From positions 6,642-13,427 of the forward strand of contig VBLN01000094.1 of NCBI GenBank assembly GCA_005878685.1: 6,786 nt of DNA, in the 5' to 3' direction. This DNA is from Deltaproteobacteria bacterium. GTDB lineage: Bacteria; Desulfobacterota; Binatia; UBA9968. The notes beneath the pieces are model-generated. The model worked only from the letters and a program-made list of their open reading frames with translations. It was not told where the DNA came from and did not search any database. Shown piece after piece: positions 1 through 5,970 of the stretch; position 1 is the stretch's first letter, and the number at the start of each line of letters is the position of its first letter. The position numbers were made by a program, and so were the translations under genes.

Positions 1-2
1 AG

Positions 3-752
3 GGGATGGACGGCTTCAAGTTCTTCGAGCGGCTCTCGCCGGAGGTCGCCAAGGCCGCGGCGGATGAGGCGCGCCGCTTAGGGCGGTCGGTGATCGCACA
101 CTCCGTCGACATCTTTTCCGCCGTCGATGCCGGCTACACGTCGGTCGAGCATTCCTGGGCCGTGATGTTCACGACGATCCGCGACGCCAAGAAAAAATCC
201 GAAGTGGACATGGAGCGCATGACGGGGAAGGTGGGAACCGTCGAGGCGCATACCTTCATGGAGCCTGACCTCTTCGACCCGATCATCAAGGCGATGGTGG
301 AGAAAGATATTCACTGGAGCCCTGCCTGGGCGACGCAGTTTCGCGCCCTGTCCCCGCGCGCGCCGGAGATGAAGAAGCGGGAGCTCGCCATGTTGAAGAA
401 CCCGCGCTTGCGCTACCTGCCGGCGTACAACGTTGAATCCGTGGAAGGATATTTTGGCGGATTCGAGAAGATGACTCCCGAAAAGCGCGCTCAGCTCACA
501 TCCGCCTATCAAATGGTTCAGGATTTCGCGCGCCGCTATGTCGCCGCCGGCGGGAAGATCCACTCCGGGTCCGATCCCGGCAGCCTTTTGCCGGCCTATG
601 GCGTGCACGCCGAGTTCGAGCTCATGATCGACGCCGGCTTAAATCCGCTGTTGGCGATTCAATCGGCGAGCCTCAACGTCGCGCACGCGTGGGGCAAAGA
701 CAAAGATTACGGCAGCGTTGAGAAGGCGGGAGCGTTGAGAAAGGGAAAGTAG
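3..752 (+). CDS. Amidohydrolase, catalytic-barrel fragment (5'-partial, truncated at 3' by frameshift)
   Basis: The fragment encodes the second half of a metal-dependent amidohydrolase (Amidohydro_1, imidazolonepropionase/prolidase-like group). Counting from the codon at 6, expected active-site residues are present: K5 in DGFKF (carboxylated-lysine position), H32 in AHS, H49 in VEHS and D190 in GSDP. The HxH motif of the first strand would lie upstream of the window. It aligns without gaps to the downstream paralogue, at roughly two-thirds identity by eye. The last eight residues (AGALRKGK) are a frameshift product of the 17-bp duplication, so the fragment lacks the final strands of the N/C-terminal beta-sandwich and is probably not a stable enzyme by itself. 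The substrate is unknown. Confidence 0.85.
   Translation, partial: GMDGFKFFERLSPEVAKAAADEARRLGRSVIAHSVDIFSAVDAGYTSVEHSWAVMFTTIRDAKKKSEVDMERMTGKVGTVEAHTFMEPDLFDPIIKAMVEKDIHWSPAWATQFRALSPRAPEMKKRELAMLKNPRLRYLPAYNVESVEGYFGGFEKMTPEKRAQLTSAYQMVQDFARRYVAAGGKIHSGSDPGSLLPAYGVHAEFELMIDAGLNPLLAIQSASLNVAHAWGKDKDYGSVEKAGALRKGK
711..741 (+). repeat. Imperfect 17-bp tandem duplication causing a frameshift
   Basis: GGCAGCGTTGAGAA at 711-724 recurs as GGGAGCGTTGAGAA at 728-741, a period of 17 bases (13 of 14 identical). Because 17 is not a multiple of three, the downstream frame is shifted and a TAG stop appears at 750-752. Removing one unit restores the GSVEKGKV sequence seen in the intact paralogue. Confidence 0.85.
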
Positions 753-760
753 CGGACGTA

Positions 761-1162
761 GTGATCGTCCGAGGAGACGCGGTGAAGGACATTTCGTCGA
801 CTCAGAATGTCGAGAAGGTCTTCATGGACGGAAAGCCGGTCGACAGATCGTTTCATCCGAACTATCGCAACCCGATCCCGCGTCCTCTGTCCGACCGCTT
901 TGTCACGAGCGTATCCCAACTGTCGCCCGCGTCTATCGTCGAGGGATCCGCCGGGCAGATCAAACTTACGGGCGCGAACTTTCGCCCCTCGCACCGGGTG
1001 CTGTTGAACGGAAAGAAGGTCGAGAGCCGCTTCATTAACGGCAGGGAGTTGGAGGTCCAGATACCTCCGACTAGAGTCGGGACGCACAGGATTACGTTGA
1101 TCGACCCCGGTGTCGCGTCGTCCGAATCCAACGCAGTCTACCTGGTGGTTTCGTTCAAATGA
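761..1162 (+). CDS. Out-of-frame C-terminal part of the amidohydrolase, with IPT/TIG-like domain
   Basis: The first ~45 residues (IVRGDAVKDI, VFMDGKPVD, NPIPRP) match the C-terminal beta-sandwich segment of the intact paralogue, so this is the continuation of the preceding fragment rather than a separate gene. Open frame extends upstream of 761 to about 731; the GTG at 761 is an internal Val codon, with no ribosome binding site. Residues ~51-131 resemble an IPT/TIG immunoglobulin-like domain: an SPASIVEGSAG opening, ITLTG-like IKLTGANF, then LLNGKKV, LEVQIPP and GTHRITLIDPG, with a final strand NAVYLVV. Such domains typically mediate binding or structural contacts in exported proteins. The intact paralogue lacks this extension. 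The domain assignment rests on pattern recognition only. Confidence 0.65.
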   Translation: MIVRGDAVKDISSTQNVEKVFMDGKPVDRSFHPNYRNPIPRPLSDRFVTSVSQLSPASIVEGSAGQIKLTGANFRPSHRVLLNGKKVESRFINGRELEVQIPPTRVGTHRITLIDPGVASSESNAVYLVVSFK

Positions 1163-1172
1163 ACGTAAGGGT

Positions 1173-1179
1173 GAGGGAG
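1173..1179 (+). promoter_or_regulatory. Ribosome binding site favouring the 1183 start
   Basis: The purine-rich GAGGGAG lies three bases before the ATG at 1183, and further AGGGTGAGG-like sequence begins a few bases upstream. The alternative ATG at 1159 has no comparable site. The spacing is short, so the call rests partly on the better signal peptide from 1183. Confidence 0.45.
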
Positions 1180-1182
1180 CAG

Positions 1183-2634
1183 ATGAAGTCACAAAAGTTT
1201 CGTGCGCAGATTCTTTTCGCCTCCGTCGTGATTTTCTCCCTTTCGGTGAGGTTGGACGCGCAAACTGGACCCGTTGTGATCGTCGGCGGCACGCTGATCG
1301 ACGGGACCGGGCGGCCGCCGCTCGCAGACGCGGTAGTTATCTTCCAGGGCGGGCGCATCCGGGAAGTCGGCCGGAGAGGCGAGGTGTCCGTCCCGCCAAG
1401 CGCTGAGGTGATCGACGCCAAAGGGAAAACGATTCTCCCAGGCCTCATCGACGGCCATTGCCACTTGCGCGACTGGATGGGCGAGCTTTATCTCCACTTC
1501 GGCATCACGACCTGCCCGACCATCTCCAACAATCCGGTAGAGTGGGTCATCGCCCAAAGGGAAGGCGTGCGCAGCGGCAGCATCCGCGGCCCGCGCGTTT
1601 GGGCTGCGGGTAACGTGATCGACGGTCCGGCCCCGGAAGGATTGAGCGGCCTGCGCCGGCAGCGCAGCAGTATCATCGTCGAGAACGAAGACGATGCGCG
1701 AAAGGCAGTTCGAATGCTGGCGGAAAAAGGCGTCGACGGCTACAAGTTGTTCGAACGGCTGAAGCCGCGCGTCGCAAAAGCGGCCGCAGAGGAAGCGCAC
1801 CGTTTAGGCAAGCCGGTGATCGCACACTCGCTGGATATTTTCGCCGCAGTTGACGCCGGCTATCAGTCGGTGGAGCATTCGTGGTCGGTACTTTTCACCT
1901 CGATCCAGGATGCGAAGAAAAAAACAGATTTGGATTTGGCCCGTATGACCGGAAAGATCAGCACGGCGGAAGCGCACGCCTACATGGAACCGACGATGTT
2001 CGACCGGATCATCAAGGCCATGGTGGAAAGGAACGTTCATTGGAGCCCGACCTGGGGCACGACGTTTCGCCCGCTCTCGCCGCACGCGGCTGAGATGCGA
2101 CGGCAAGAGTCGATGCTGCTCAAAGATCCGCAGTTGCGTTATCTTCCCGCGTATATTCCCAAAGACAGCGAGCGGCTCTTTAATCTCTTCGAGAGCGCGT
2201 CGCCGGAGACGCGCGGCAGGCTCGCAGCCGGTTATAAGATGGTCCAAGATTTCGCCCGGCGCTTTGTTGCCGCCGGCGGCAAGATCCATTTTGGTTCCGA
2301 TCCCGATTATATACTGGCGGGCTATGGGCTCCACGCCGAGCTTCAGCTCGCGGTCGACGCCGGCCTCAGCCCGATTCAGGCGATTCAGGGAGTCAGCTTG
2401 AACGTCGCCGAGGCGTGGGGCAAGCAGAAAGATTACGGCAGCGTCGAAAAGGGAAAAGTCGCGGACATCGTGATCGTCGATGGGGAACCGCTGAAGGACA
2501 TCACGGCGACGCAGCAGGTGGAGAAGTTTTTTATGGACGGCAAAGCGGTGGATCTCTCGTTTCATCCGGACTACAAGAATCCTATTCCACGACCCATCCC
2601 GGATCGCCCGGAACCAGAAGGCGGAAGGCAATAA
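1183..2634 (+). CDS. Secreted amidohydrolase (imidazolonepropionase/prolidase-like), intact
   Basis: This is a metal-dependent amidohydrolase of 483 residues from the ATG at 1183. I prefer that start to the ATG at 1159 because GAGGGAG lies just upstream and it gives a clean signal peptide (MKSQKFRAQ then a hydrophobic run, ending near LDAQ, about residue 27); 1159 would add eight residues and overlap the preceding stop. Residues ~30-85 form the N-terminal part of the beta-sandwich (VVIVGGTLIDGTG). Metal-site residues are all present: H92 and H94 (DGHCH), K188 in DGYKL (probable carboxylated Lys), H215 (AHS), H232 (VEHS) and D373 (GSDP). The C-terminus returns to the sandwich (GKVADIVIV) and ends in a Pro-rich tail. 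It probably hydrolyses an amide, cyclic-amide or peptide-like substrate in the periplasm; the specific substrate is not identifiable. The next gene starts 12 bases downstream, suggesting co-transcription. Confidence 0.92.
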   Translation: MKSQKFRAQILFASVVIFSLSVRLDAQTGPVVIVGGTLIDGTGRPPLADAVVIFQGGRIREVGRRGEVSVPPSAEVIDAKGKTILPGLIDGHCHLRDWMGELYLHFGITTCPTISNNPVEWVIAQREGVRSGSIRGPRVWAAGNVIDGPAPEGLSGLRRQRSSIIVENEDDARKAVRMLAEKGVDGYKLFERLKPRVAKAAAEEAHRLGKPVIAHSLDIFAAVDAGYQSVEHSWSVLFTSIQDAKKKTDLDLARMTGKISTAEAHAYMEPTMFDRIIKAMVERNVHWSPTWGTTFRPLSPHAAEMRRQESMLLKDPQLRYLPAYIPKDSERLFNLFESASPETRGRLAAGYKMVQDFARRFVAAGGKIHFGSDPDYILAGYGLHAELQLAVDAGLSPIQAIQGVSLNVAEAWGKQKDYGSVEKGKVADIVIVDGEPLKDITATQQVEKFFMDGKAVDLSFHPDYKNPIPRPIPDRPEPEGGRQ

Positions 2635-2646
2635 GCAGCCGGAAGG

Positions 2647-3675
2647 ATGAAGCCAGGAAATTCGCTGTTCCTATGTTTCGTCTGTGGCTCTCTGCTTGCG
2701 CTAACGCTTCTCGTCTCGGCGTGCTGGGCACAGGAGAGCAAAAGGTTAACCATCATCTCCTATCCGGCGCGGCCACCCAAGCTGCCGCTCTGGCTGGGGC
2801 GCGATGCCGGACTTTTCGAGAAGCATGGGCTTTTGGTTTCGATCAAAGAGCTCAGTTCCACCGAGGAGATTCTGAGAGAGCTTGGGGCTAAGTCAGGTGA
2901 TATCTACGCCGCCACCGCGCCGCACATCGTTTCGGCCATCGGTGACGGCGCCGATCTGGTTTTCATTGCCAACACGGGCTACAGCGTTCTCAAGCTCCTC
3001 TCCCATCCGGCTATCACTCGGCCCGAAGATCTGAAAGGAAAGAAAGTCGGCACCGGTGAGCCGAACAGCAGTCAGGACCGGATCACCCGCCAAGCGTTGC
3101 AACGGCTAGGACTGAATCCCGACAAGGCCGTCACCTTGGTGCCGATGGGTGGACGAAGCATCAGTCGTCTGAACGCGCTGCTGGCAGGGAAGATCGATGC
3201 TACGACCAGCAATGAAGACAACCTGTTCGAGTTGGAAAAAAGGGGTGATATGGGTAAGGTCCGCGTCTTGGCGGACAACGAGAGCTTGAAGCTTTTCATC
3301 GGTGCGGGAGTGGATTTTGCTGTTTCTCGTTCGCTGTTGGTAAAGGAGAGAAATGTAGTCAAGAGTTTTGTCAGAGCCCTATGCGAAGCCATCGCGCTCG
3401 CGCGACAAGATCGTGCGCAGGCCGACCGCATCTATACGCGCTATCAACAGGTGACCGACCCCGCGCTGCTGGATTTCATGTATCGGACCTACGTGCAAGG
3501 AGCGATTCCTCAACGTCCTTTTCCAAAGTCCGAGGCGGTCGCTTTGGGCCTGGAGGAATTCGGCGCGAAGCCGGGACTCGAAGACAAGAGGGCAGAAAAC
3601 CTGATCGATACAACGCTGCTGAAAGAACTGGAGAACGAAGGGCTTTTCGATCGACTCTACGGGAAGTCAAAGTAA
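2647..3675 (+). CDS. ABC transporter substrate-binding protein, NMT1/SsuA/TauA-like
   Basis: This 342-residue periplasmic solute-binding protein is of the NMT1/THI5-SsuA superfamily, which delivers small organic ligands (sulfonates, pyrimidines, aromatic acids and others) to an ABC importer. Family features in order: PLWLGRDAGLFEKHGL at ~47-62, SGDIYAAT at ~83-90, the EDLKGKKVGTG ligand-cleft segment at ~127-137, LLAGKIDA at ~178-185, and a helical NVVKSFVRALCEAIA at ~236-250. The N-terminus is hydrophobic to residue 28. It contains VSAC (23-26), which fits a lipobox and would make C26 the lipid anchor, although signal-peptidase I cleavage after CWA is also possible. GGAAGG abuts the ATG with no spacer, so translation may be coupled to the gene 12 bases upstream. 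No permease or ATPase gene is in the window. The ligand is unknown. Confidence 0.88.
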   Translation: MKPGNSLFLCFVCGSLLALTLLVSACWAQESKRLTIISYPARPPKLPLWLGRDAGLFEKHGLLVSIKELSSTEEILRELGAKSGDIYAATAPHIVSAIGDGADLVFIANTGYSVLKLLSHPAITRPEDLKGKKVGTGEPNSSQDRITRQALQRLGLNPDKAVTLVPMGGRSISRLNALLAGKIDATTSNEDNLFELEKRGDMGKVRVLADNESLKLFIGAGVDFAVSRSLLVKERNVVKSFVRALCEAIALARQDRAQADRIYTRYQQVTDPALLDFMYRTYVQGAIPQRPFPKSEAVALGLEEFGAKPGLEDKRAENLIDTTLLKELENEGLFDRLYGKSK

Positions 3676-3844
3676 ATCAGGGAACCCGTGCCCCTTCGCT
3701 CCAGCGTCTCGTCGGCGGGAACTCTGTTCTGCTCGCTTCGGGCAGCATCGAAACTCGCCCGCCGAAAAACATGGCGTGCTCGGACATCGATGCCGCTTAT
3801 CCTCAGCTTCGCAGAGAGTTCCAGCGCCTCCGAGCCGATCTTCG

Positions 3845-3867
3845 CTCAGGGACGAGGGTTCCCTGAG
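3845..3867 (+). terminator. Hairpin, possible weak terminator or attenuator
   Basis: CTCAGGGA at 3845-3852 and TCCCTGAG at 3860-3867 form a perfect 8-bp stem around a 7-base loop. No T-tract follows, so it is not a standard intrinsic terminator. It lies about 170 bases after the binding-protein stop, between two gene groups. Confidence 0.35.
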
Positions 3868-3926
3868 AGCCTGTCATAACCCCTGCAGGCCGCGCTTGGT
3901 ACCGAGACAGATGGAGGTTGGGTTTG

Positions 3927-3956
3927 TTGACAGAGGCTACGCTTTCCTAGTAGGTT
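3927..3956 (+). promoter_or_regulatory. Possible sigma70-type promoter before the MBL-fold genes
   Basis: TTGACA at 3927-3932 matches the -35 consensus exactly. The best -10 candidates at sensible spacing are poor: TAGGTT at 3951-3956 (18-base spacer, 3 of 6 matches). It sits 32-61 bases upstream of the first MBL-fold start, a suitable place, but the weak -10 makes this tentative. Confidence 0.3.
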
Positions 3957-3976
3957 CGCCACGAATCGACCGGATC

Positions 3977-3983
3977 AAGGAGG
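3977..3983 (+). promoter_or_regulatory. Strong ribosome binding site for the first MBL-fold gene
   Basis: AAGGAGG ends four bases before the ATG at 3988. It fixes that start and shows that the broken gene still has an intact initiation region. Confidence 0.7.
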
Positions 3984-3987
3984 CGCT

Positions 3988-4347
3988 ATGAAAGTCAAGA
4001 TGACTTGGACTTTGGCGGTTTTCGTTTGGGTTCTGTTAGTAGGTTTCGGGTGGGCTCAGGACCTGGACCCGCAGATCAAGAAATTTAGAGACGGGATCTA
4101 CGCCTATGTGGGAAAGAATCTCAATTCCAACTGCGGCATCATCCTCACCCAAGATGGCGTCGTGCTCATCGACAGCGGCCATAATCCGACGGACTCGCGC
4201 GCGATCTTGCAGGCTGTCAAGAAGCTTACCCGCTGCCGGTGCGCTTCCTCATCGACACCGAACCCCACCCCGATCATACGACCGGCCATTTTGTCTTTTC
4301 TCCAACCGCCATTGTCATCGCCGCCGAAGGCGCCGGCGAATCGATGA
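3988..4347 (+). CDS. N-terminal fragment of MBL-fold hydrolase copy 1
   Basis: The ATG at 3988 follows a strong AAGGAGG. Residues 1-23 are a signal peptide (MKVKMTWTLA, hydrophobic core, then GWA before QD). Residues ~30-81 form the first MBL-fold strands, including GIYAYVGK, SNCGIILTQDGVVLIDSG and AVKKLT, all aligning with copies 2 and 3. From residue 82 to the stop at 4345-4347 the sequence is Ser/Pro-rich and unrelated to the family, a result of the one-base deletion. The true coding continues in the frame that covers 4230-4901. As read, this product ends before any metal-binding motif and cannot be active. Confidence 0.75.
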   Translation: MKVKMTWTLAVFVWVLLVGFGWAQDLDPQIKKFRDGIYAYVGKNLNSNCGIILTQDGVVLIDSGHNPTDSRAILQAVKKLTRCRCASSSTPNPTPIIRPAILSFLQPPLSSPPKAPANR

Positions 4348-4901
4348 AGGCCCGCTTCAATGCGGAGCCGGACCGCAACCAGAAGTTGATGGATCAGTCA
4401 CCGGAGATGCGCGCGGCCTTCGAGGGCTATCGCATGATCCTGCCGCACATCGAGTATCGCCAGAAGATGACGCTCAACGTCGGGGAGAGAACCTTCGAGC
4501 TCACTTATTTGAAGAACGTTCACAGCGAGGCGGATACCGCGATCTGGCTGCCGAAAGAGCGCGTGCTGTTTTCGGCATCCGCGGTGGTGGTCGACCAGTT
4601 CAACATTTTTCGCCCCAATGTGACGATCCCGGATATCTTGGCCGCTGCCAAGATGATGAAAGGGCTCAATCCGGAGTTCGTGATTCCGGGGCATGGAATT
4701 CCGGGGACGGTCAAGATCTTCGAGGACTCGGAGCGCTATTACGCCCTGCTCCTGGACCGCGTCGGCAGGATGGCGCGCGAAGGGAAGTCGCTCGATCAGA
4801 TTAAAAAGGAACTGAAGATGCCTGAGTACGACAATTGGGCCACGAAGGAGCGGTTCCCCGGCAACGTCGAAGCGGCTTACAAGGCGGTGAAGGGAAGCTG
4901 A
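4239..4901 (+). CDS. C-terminal catalytic fragment of MBL-fold hydrolase copy 1
   Basis: This frame carries the whole metal-binding part of the first MBL paralogue. The open frame begins before the GTG at 4239, which aligns to an internal Val, and no ribosome binding site precedes it, so it is not an independent gene. In reconstructed numbering the site is E92-P-H94-P-D96-H97, then H101 (HTTGH), H154 (PHIEY), H179 (NVHSEAD) and H236 (PGHG). The Asp usually found after LFxG is S198 (LFSAS). The C-terminus has the AREGKSLDQIKKELK helix and ends NVEAAYKAVKGS, as in copy 2. Without the first 80 residues it lacks the signal peptide and the first sheet strands. Confidence 0.78.
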   Translation: MRFLIDTEPHPDHTTGHFVFSPTAIVIAAEGAGESMKARFNAEPDRNQKLMDQSPEMRAAFEGYRMILPHIEYRQKMTLNVGERTFELTYLKNVHSEADTAIWLPKERVLFSASAVVVDQFNIFRPNVTIPDILAAAKMMKGLNPEFVIPGHGIPGTVKIFEDSERYYALLLDRVGRMAREGKSLDQIKKELKMPEYDNWATKERFPGNVEAAYKAVKGS

Positions 4902-4916
4902 AATAGAAAGCAAAAC

Positions 4917-4949
4917 CCCGTTAACATATCTATGGATGTTGTAAACGGG
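4917..4949 (+). repeat. Bulged inverted repeat between MBL copies 1 and 2
   Basis: CCCGTTAACAT (4917-4927) pairs with ATGTT (4936-4940) and AACGGG (4944-4949), giving 11 base pairs with a three-base GTA bulge and an 8-base loop. There is no T-tract. It lies just after the copy 1 stop and 30 bases before the copy 2 start, so it could be an mRNA-processing or stability hairpin, an operator, or chance. The local sequence is AT-richer than the flanking genes. Confidence 0.4.
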
Positions 4950-4966
4950 AAATGAGCAGAGATGCC

Positions 4967-4973
4967 GAGGAGG
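4967..4973 (+). promoter_or_regulatory. Ribosome binding site deciding the copy 2 start
   Basis: GAGGAGG lies five bases before the ATG at 4979. The upstream in-frame ATG at 4952 has no such site and would add nine charged residues ahead of the signal peptide, so 4979 is the better start. Confidence 0.75.
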
Positions 4974-4978
4974 ATGTT

Positions 4979-5890
4979 ATGAAAATAAAAATGGCGGCTG
5001 TTTTTCTTTTCGCCTCTTGGTTTTTGCTCGTCTCGTCGCACGCGTCGGGGCAGAATCTCCCGCCGACTTTCAAGAAGGTCAAAGAGGGAATCTTCGTCTA
5101 CGCGGGAAGGCCCGGCGAGTCCAATTGCACGATCATCCTGACGCAGGAGGGAGTCGTGCTGATCGACAGCGGGAACAACCCCCCGGATTCAGTCGCGGTT
5201 CAGAAGGCGGTGAAGCAGCTGACGCCGCAACCGGTTCGTTTTCTCATCAATACCGAACCGCACAACGATCACACGACCGGCCATTTTGTCTTCTCGCCTC
5301 CCGCGGTCATCATCGCCGCCGCGGGCGCCAGCGAGTCGATGCGCGGCGCCAACACGCCGGCGCGCATCCAAAAGCTTATGGCGGACCATTCCAACATGGG
5401 CGATGCGCTCAAAGACTTCCGCGTCATCACGCCGCACATCGAATACAAAGACAAGATGACGCTTAACTTGGGCGAGAGGACCTTCGAACTCTCCTATCTC
5501 AAGAACGTTCACAGCGAGGCGGACACGGCGATCTGGCTACCCAAGGAGAAGGTGCTTTTCACGGCGGCATCTATCGGCGTCAAGCGCTTCAACAACCTGC
5601 GCCCCTTCGTCAGCATTCCGGATACGCTGAGCGCCATTAAGATGATGAAGGCGCTCAATCCCGAAGTCGTGATACCCGGCCACGGCGTTCCAGGTTCGGC
5701 CAAAATCCTTGACGACATGGAAAAATATTACAATGTGCTCATGGAAAGAGTCGGAGCGATGGTCAAAGCCGGCAAGTCGCTCGACGAGATCAAGAAAGAA
5801 TTAAAGATCCCGGGCACCGAGGACTGGGAAGGCAAGGATCGTTTCCCGAACAACATCGAGGCCGCCTATCGCGCCATTAAAGGGAGCTAG
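4979..5890 (+). CDS. Exported MBL-fold metallo-hydrolase, copy 2 (intact)
   Basis: This 303-residue protein starts at the ATG at 4979. Residues 1-25 are a signal peptide (MKIKMAAVFLF to HASGQ), so it acts outside the cytoplasm. The fold is metallo-beta-lactamase: strands GIFVYAG and TIILTQEGVVLIDSG (~37-65), then the metal loop NTEPHNDH with E93, H95, D97 and H98. Later site residues are H178 (NVHSEAD) and H235 (PGHG). Two canonical ligands are altered: E93 replaces the first His of HxHxDH, and A197 (LFTAA) replaces the Asp of the usual LFxGD. H102 and H153 are conserved in all three copies. The C-terminal helices (AGKSLDEIKKELK, NNIEAAYRAIKGS) are typical of exported MBL-fold hydrolases of ~300 residues. 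It is likely hydrolytic, possibly on an ester, lactone or lactam; the substrate is unknown and antibiotic resistance should not be assumed. Confidence 0.88.
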   Translation: MKIKMAAVFLFASWFLLVSSHASGQNLPPTFKKVKEGIFVYAGRPGESNCTIILTQEGVVLIDSGNNPPDSVAVQKAVKQLTPQPVRFLINTEPHNDHTTGHFVFSPPAVIIAAAGASESMRGANTPARIQKLMADHSNMGDALKDFRVITPHIEYKDKMTLNLGERTFELSYLKNVHSEADTAIWLPKEKVLFTAASIGVKRFNNLRPFVSIPDTLSAIKMMKALNPEVVIPGHGVPGSAKILDDMEKYYNVLMERVGAMVKAGKSLDEIKKELKIPGTEDWEGKDRFPNNIEAAYRAIKGS

Positions 5891-5958
5891 AATAATTTGA
5901 GTTGGCACCGGCGGCTGCTCGGTTGCATCGTGAAAGACTAAGCGCACTTGTCAACGTC

Positions 5959-5965
5959 GAGGAGG
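5959..5965 (+). promoter_or_regulatory. Ribosome binding site for the GTG-started copy 3
   Basis: GAGGAGG lies five bases before the GTG at 5971, the same motif and spacing as in copy 2. No ATG is better placed, so this site supports initiation at GTG. Confidence 0.75.
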
Positions 5966-5970
5966 TTACC

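Larger units (their letters stand above)
1..1162 (+). pseudogene. Broken secreted-type amidohydrolase with C-terminal IPT/TIG domain (5' end outside window)
   Basis: This is one ancestral gene now in two frames. The upstream frame stops at 750-752; the downstream frame, two bases out of register, carries the missing C-terminal part to the stop at 1160-1162. The lesion is visible: 711-724 is repeated at 728-741 with one mismatch, a 17-bp tandem duplication. Removing 17 bases restores G-S-V-E-K-G-K-V-A-D, which matches the intact paralogue downstream. The 5' end is cut by the window: the ATG at 6 aligns with an internal position of the paralogue (after its KGV), so it is not the true start. The gene is either a genuine pseudogene or an assembly artefact. 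Its stop overlaps an ATG of the next gene (ATGA at 1159-1162). Confidence 0.85.
3676..3987 (+). other. Intergenic stretch with no convincing gene
   Basis: These 312 bases separate the binding-protein gene from the MBL-fold genes. Short open frames on both strands lack ribosome binding sites and recognisable protein features. The identifiable elements are a hairpin at 3845-3867, a TTGACA at 3927-3932 and a strong ribosome binding site at 3977-3983. The break probably separates two transcription units. Confidence 0.6.
3988..4901 (+). pseudogene. Exported MBL-fold hydrolase, copy 1, frameshifted
   Basis: This gene would encode about 304 residues, nearly the same as the 303 of the intact copy downstream, if read through one -1 shift. 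The upstream frame reads AVKKLT and then nonsense; the other frame resumes as PLPVRFLIDTE, matching LTPQPVRFLINTE in the next gene. The simplest explanation is loss of one C from a CCCC run at 4229-4231. There is no clear slippery heptamer to suggest programmed frameshifting. The promoter region, ribosome binding site, signal peptide and all downstream motifs look intact, so this is either a very recent lesion or a sequencing or assembly error. Confidence 0.8.

Noticed and set aside
78..608. Long minus-strand open frame opposite the first amidohydrolase
   Set aside because: It is antisense to a well-supported catalytic domain, is His/Arg-rich as expected for the reverse frame of GC-rich coding DNA, and has no recognisable domain.
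1804..2631. 275-codon minus-strand open frame opposite the intact amidohydrolase
   Set aside because: The opposite strand has all metal-site motifs of a known family, whereas this frame has none and reads as an antisense shadow.
3776..3991. Small plus-strand open frames in the 312-base gap (also 3688-3879)
   Set aside because: They have no ribosome binding site, no family features and a Ser/Arg-rich composition, and this one runs across the strong start of the next gene.
4222..4245. Programmed -1 frameshift in the first MBL copy
   Set aside because: No X-XXY-YYZ slippery heptamer or obvious downstream stimulator is seen, and the intact paralogues need no frameshift.
4398..4913. Minus-strand open frame opposite the first MBL copy
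   Set aside because: It is a shadow of the conserved MBL catalytic region, and similar shadows occur opposite the other copies.
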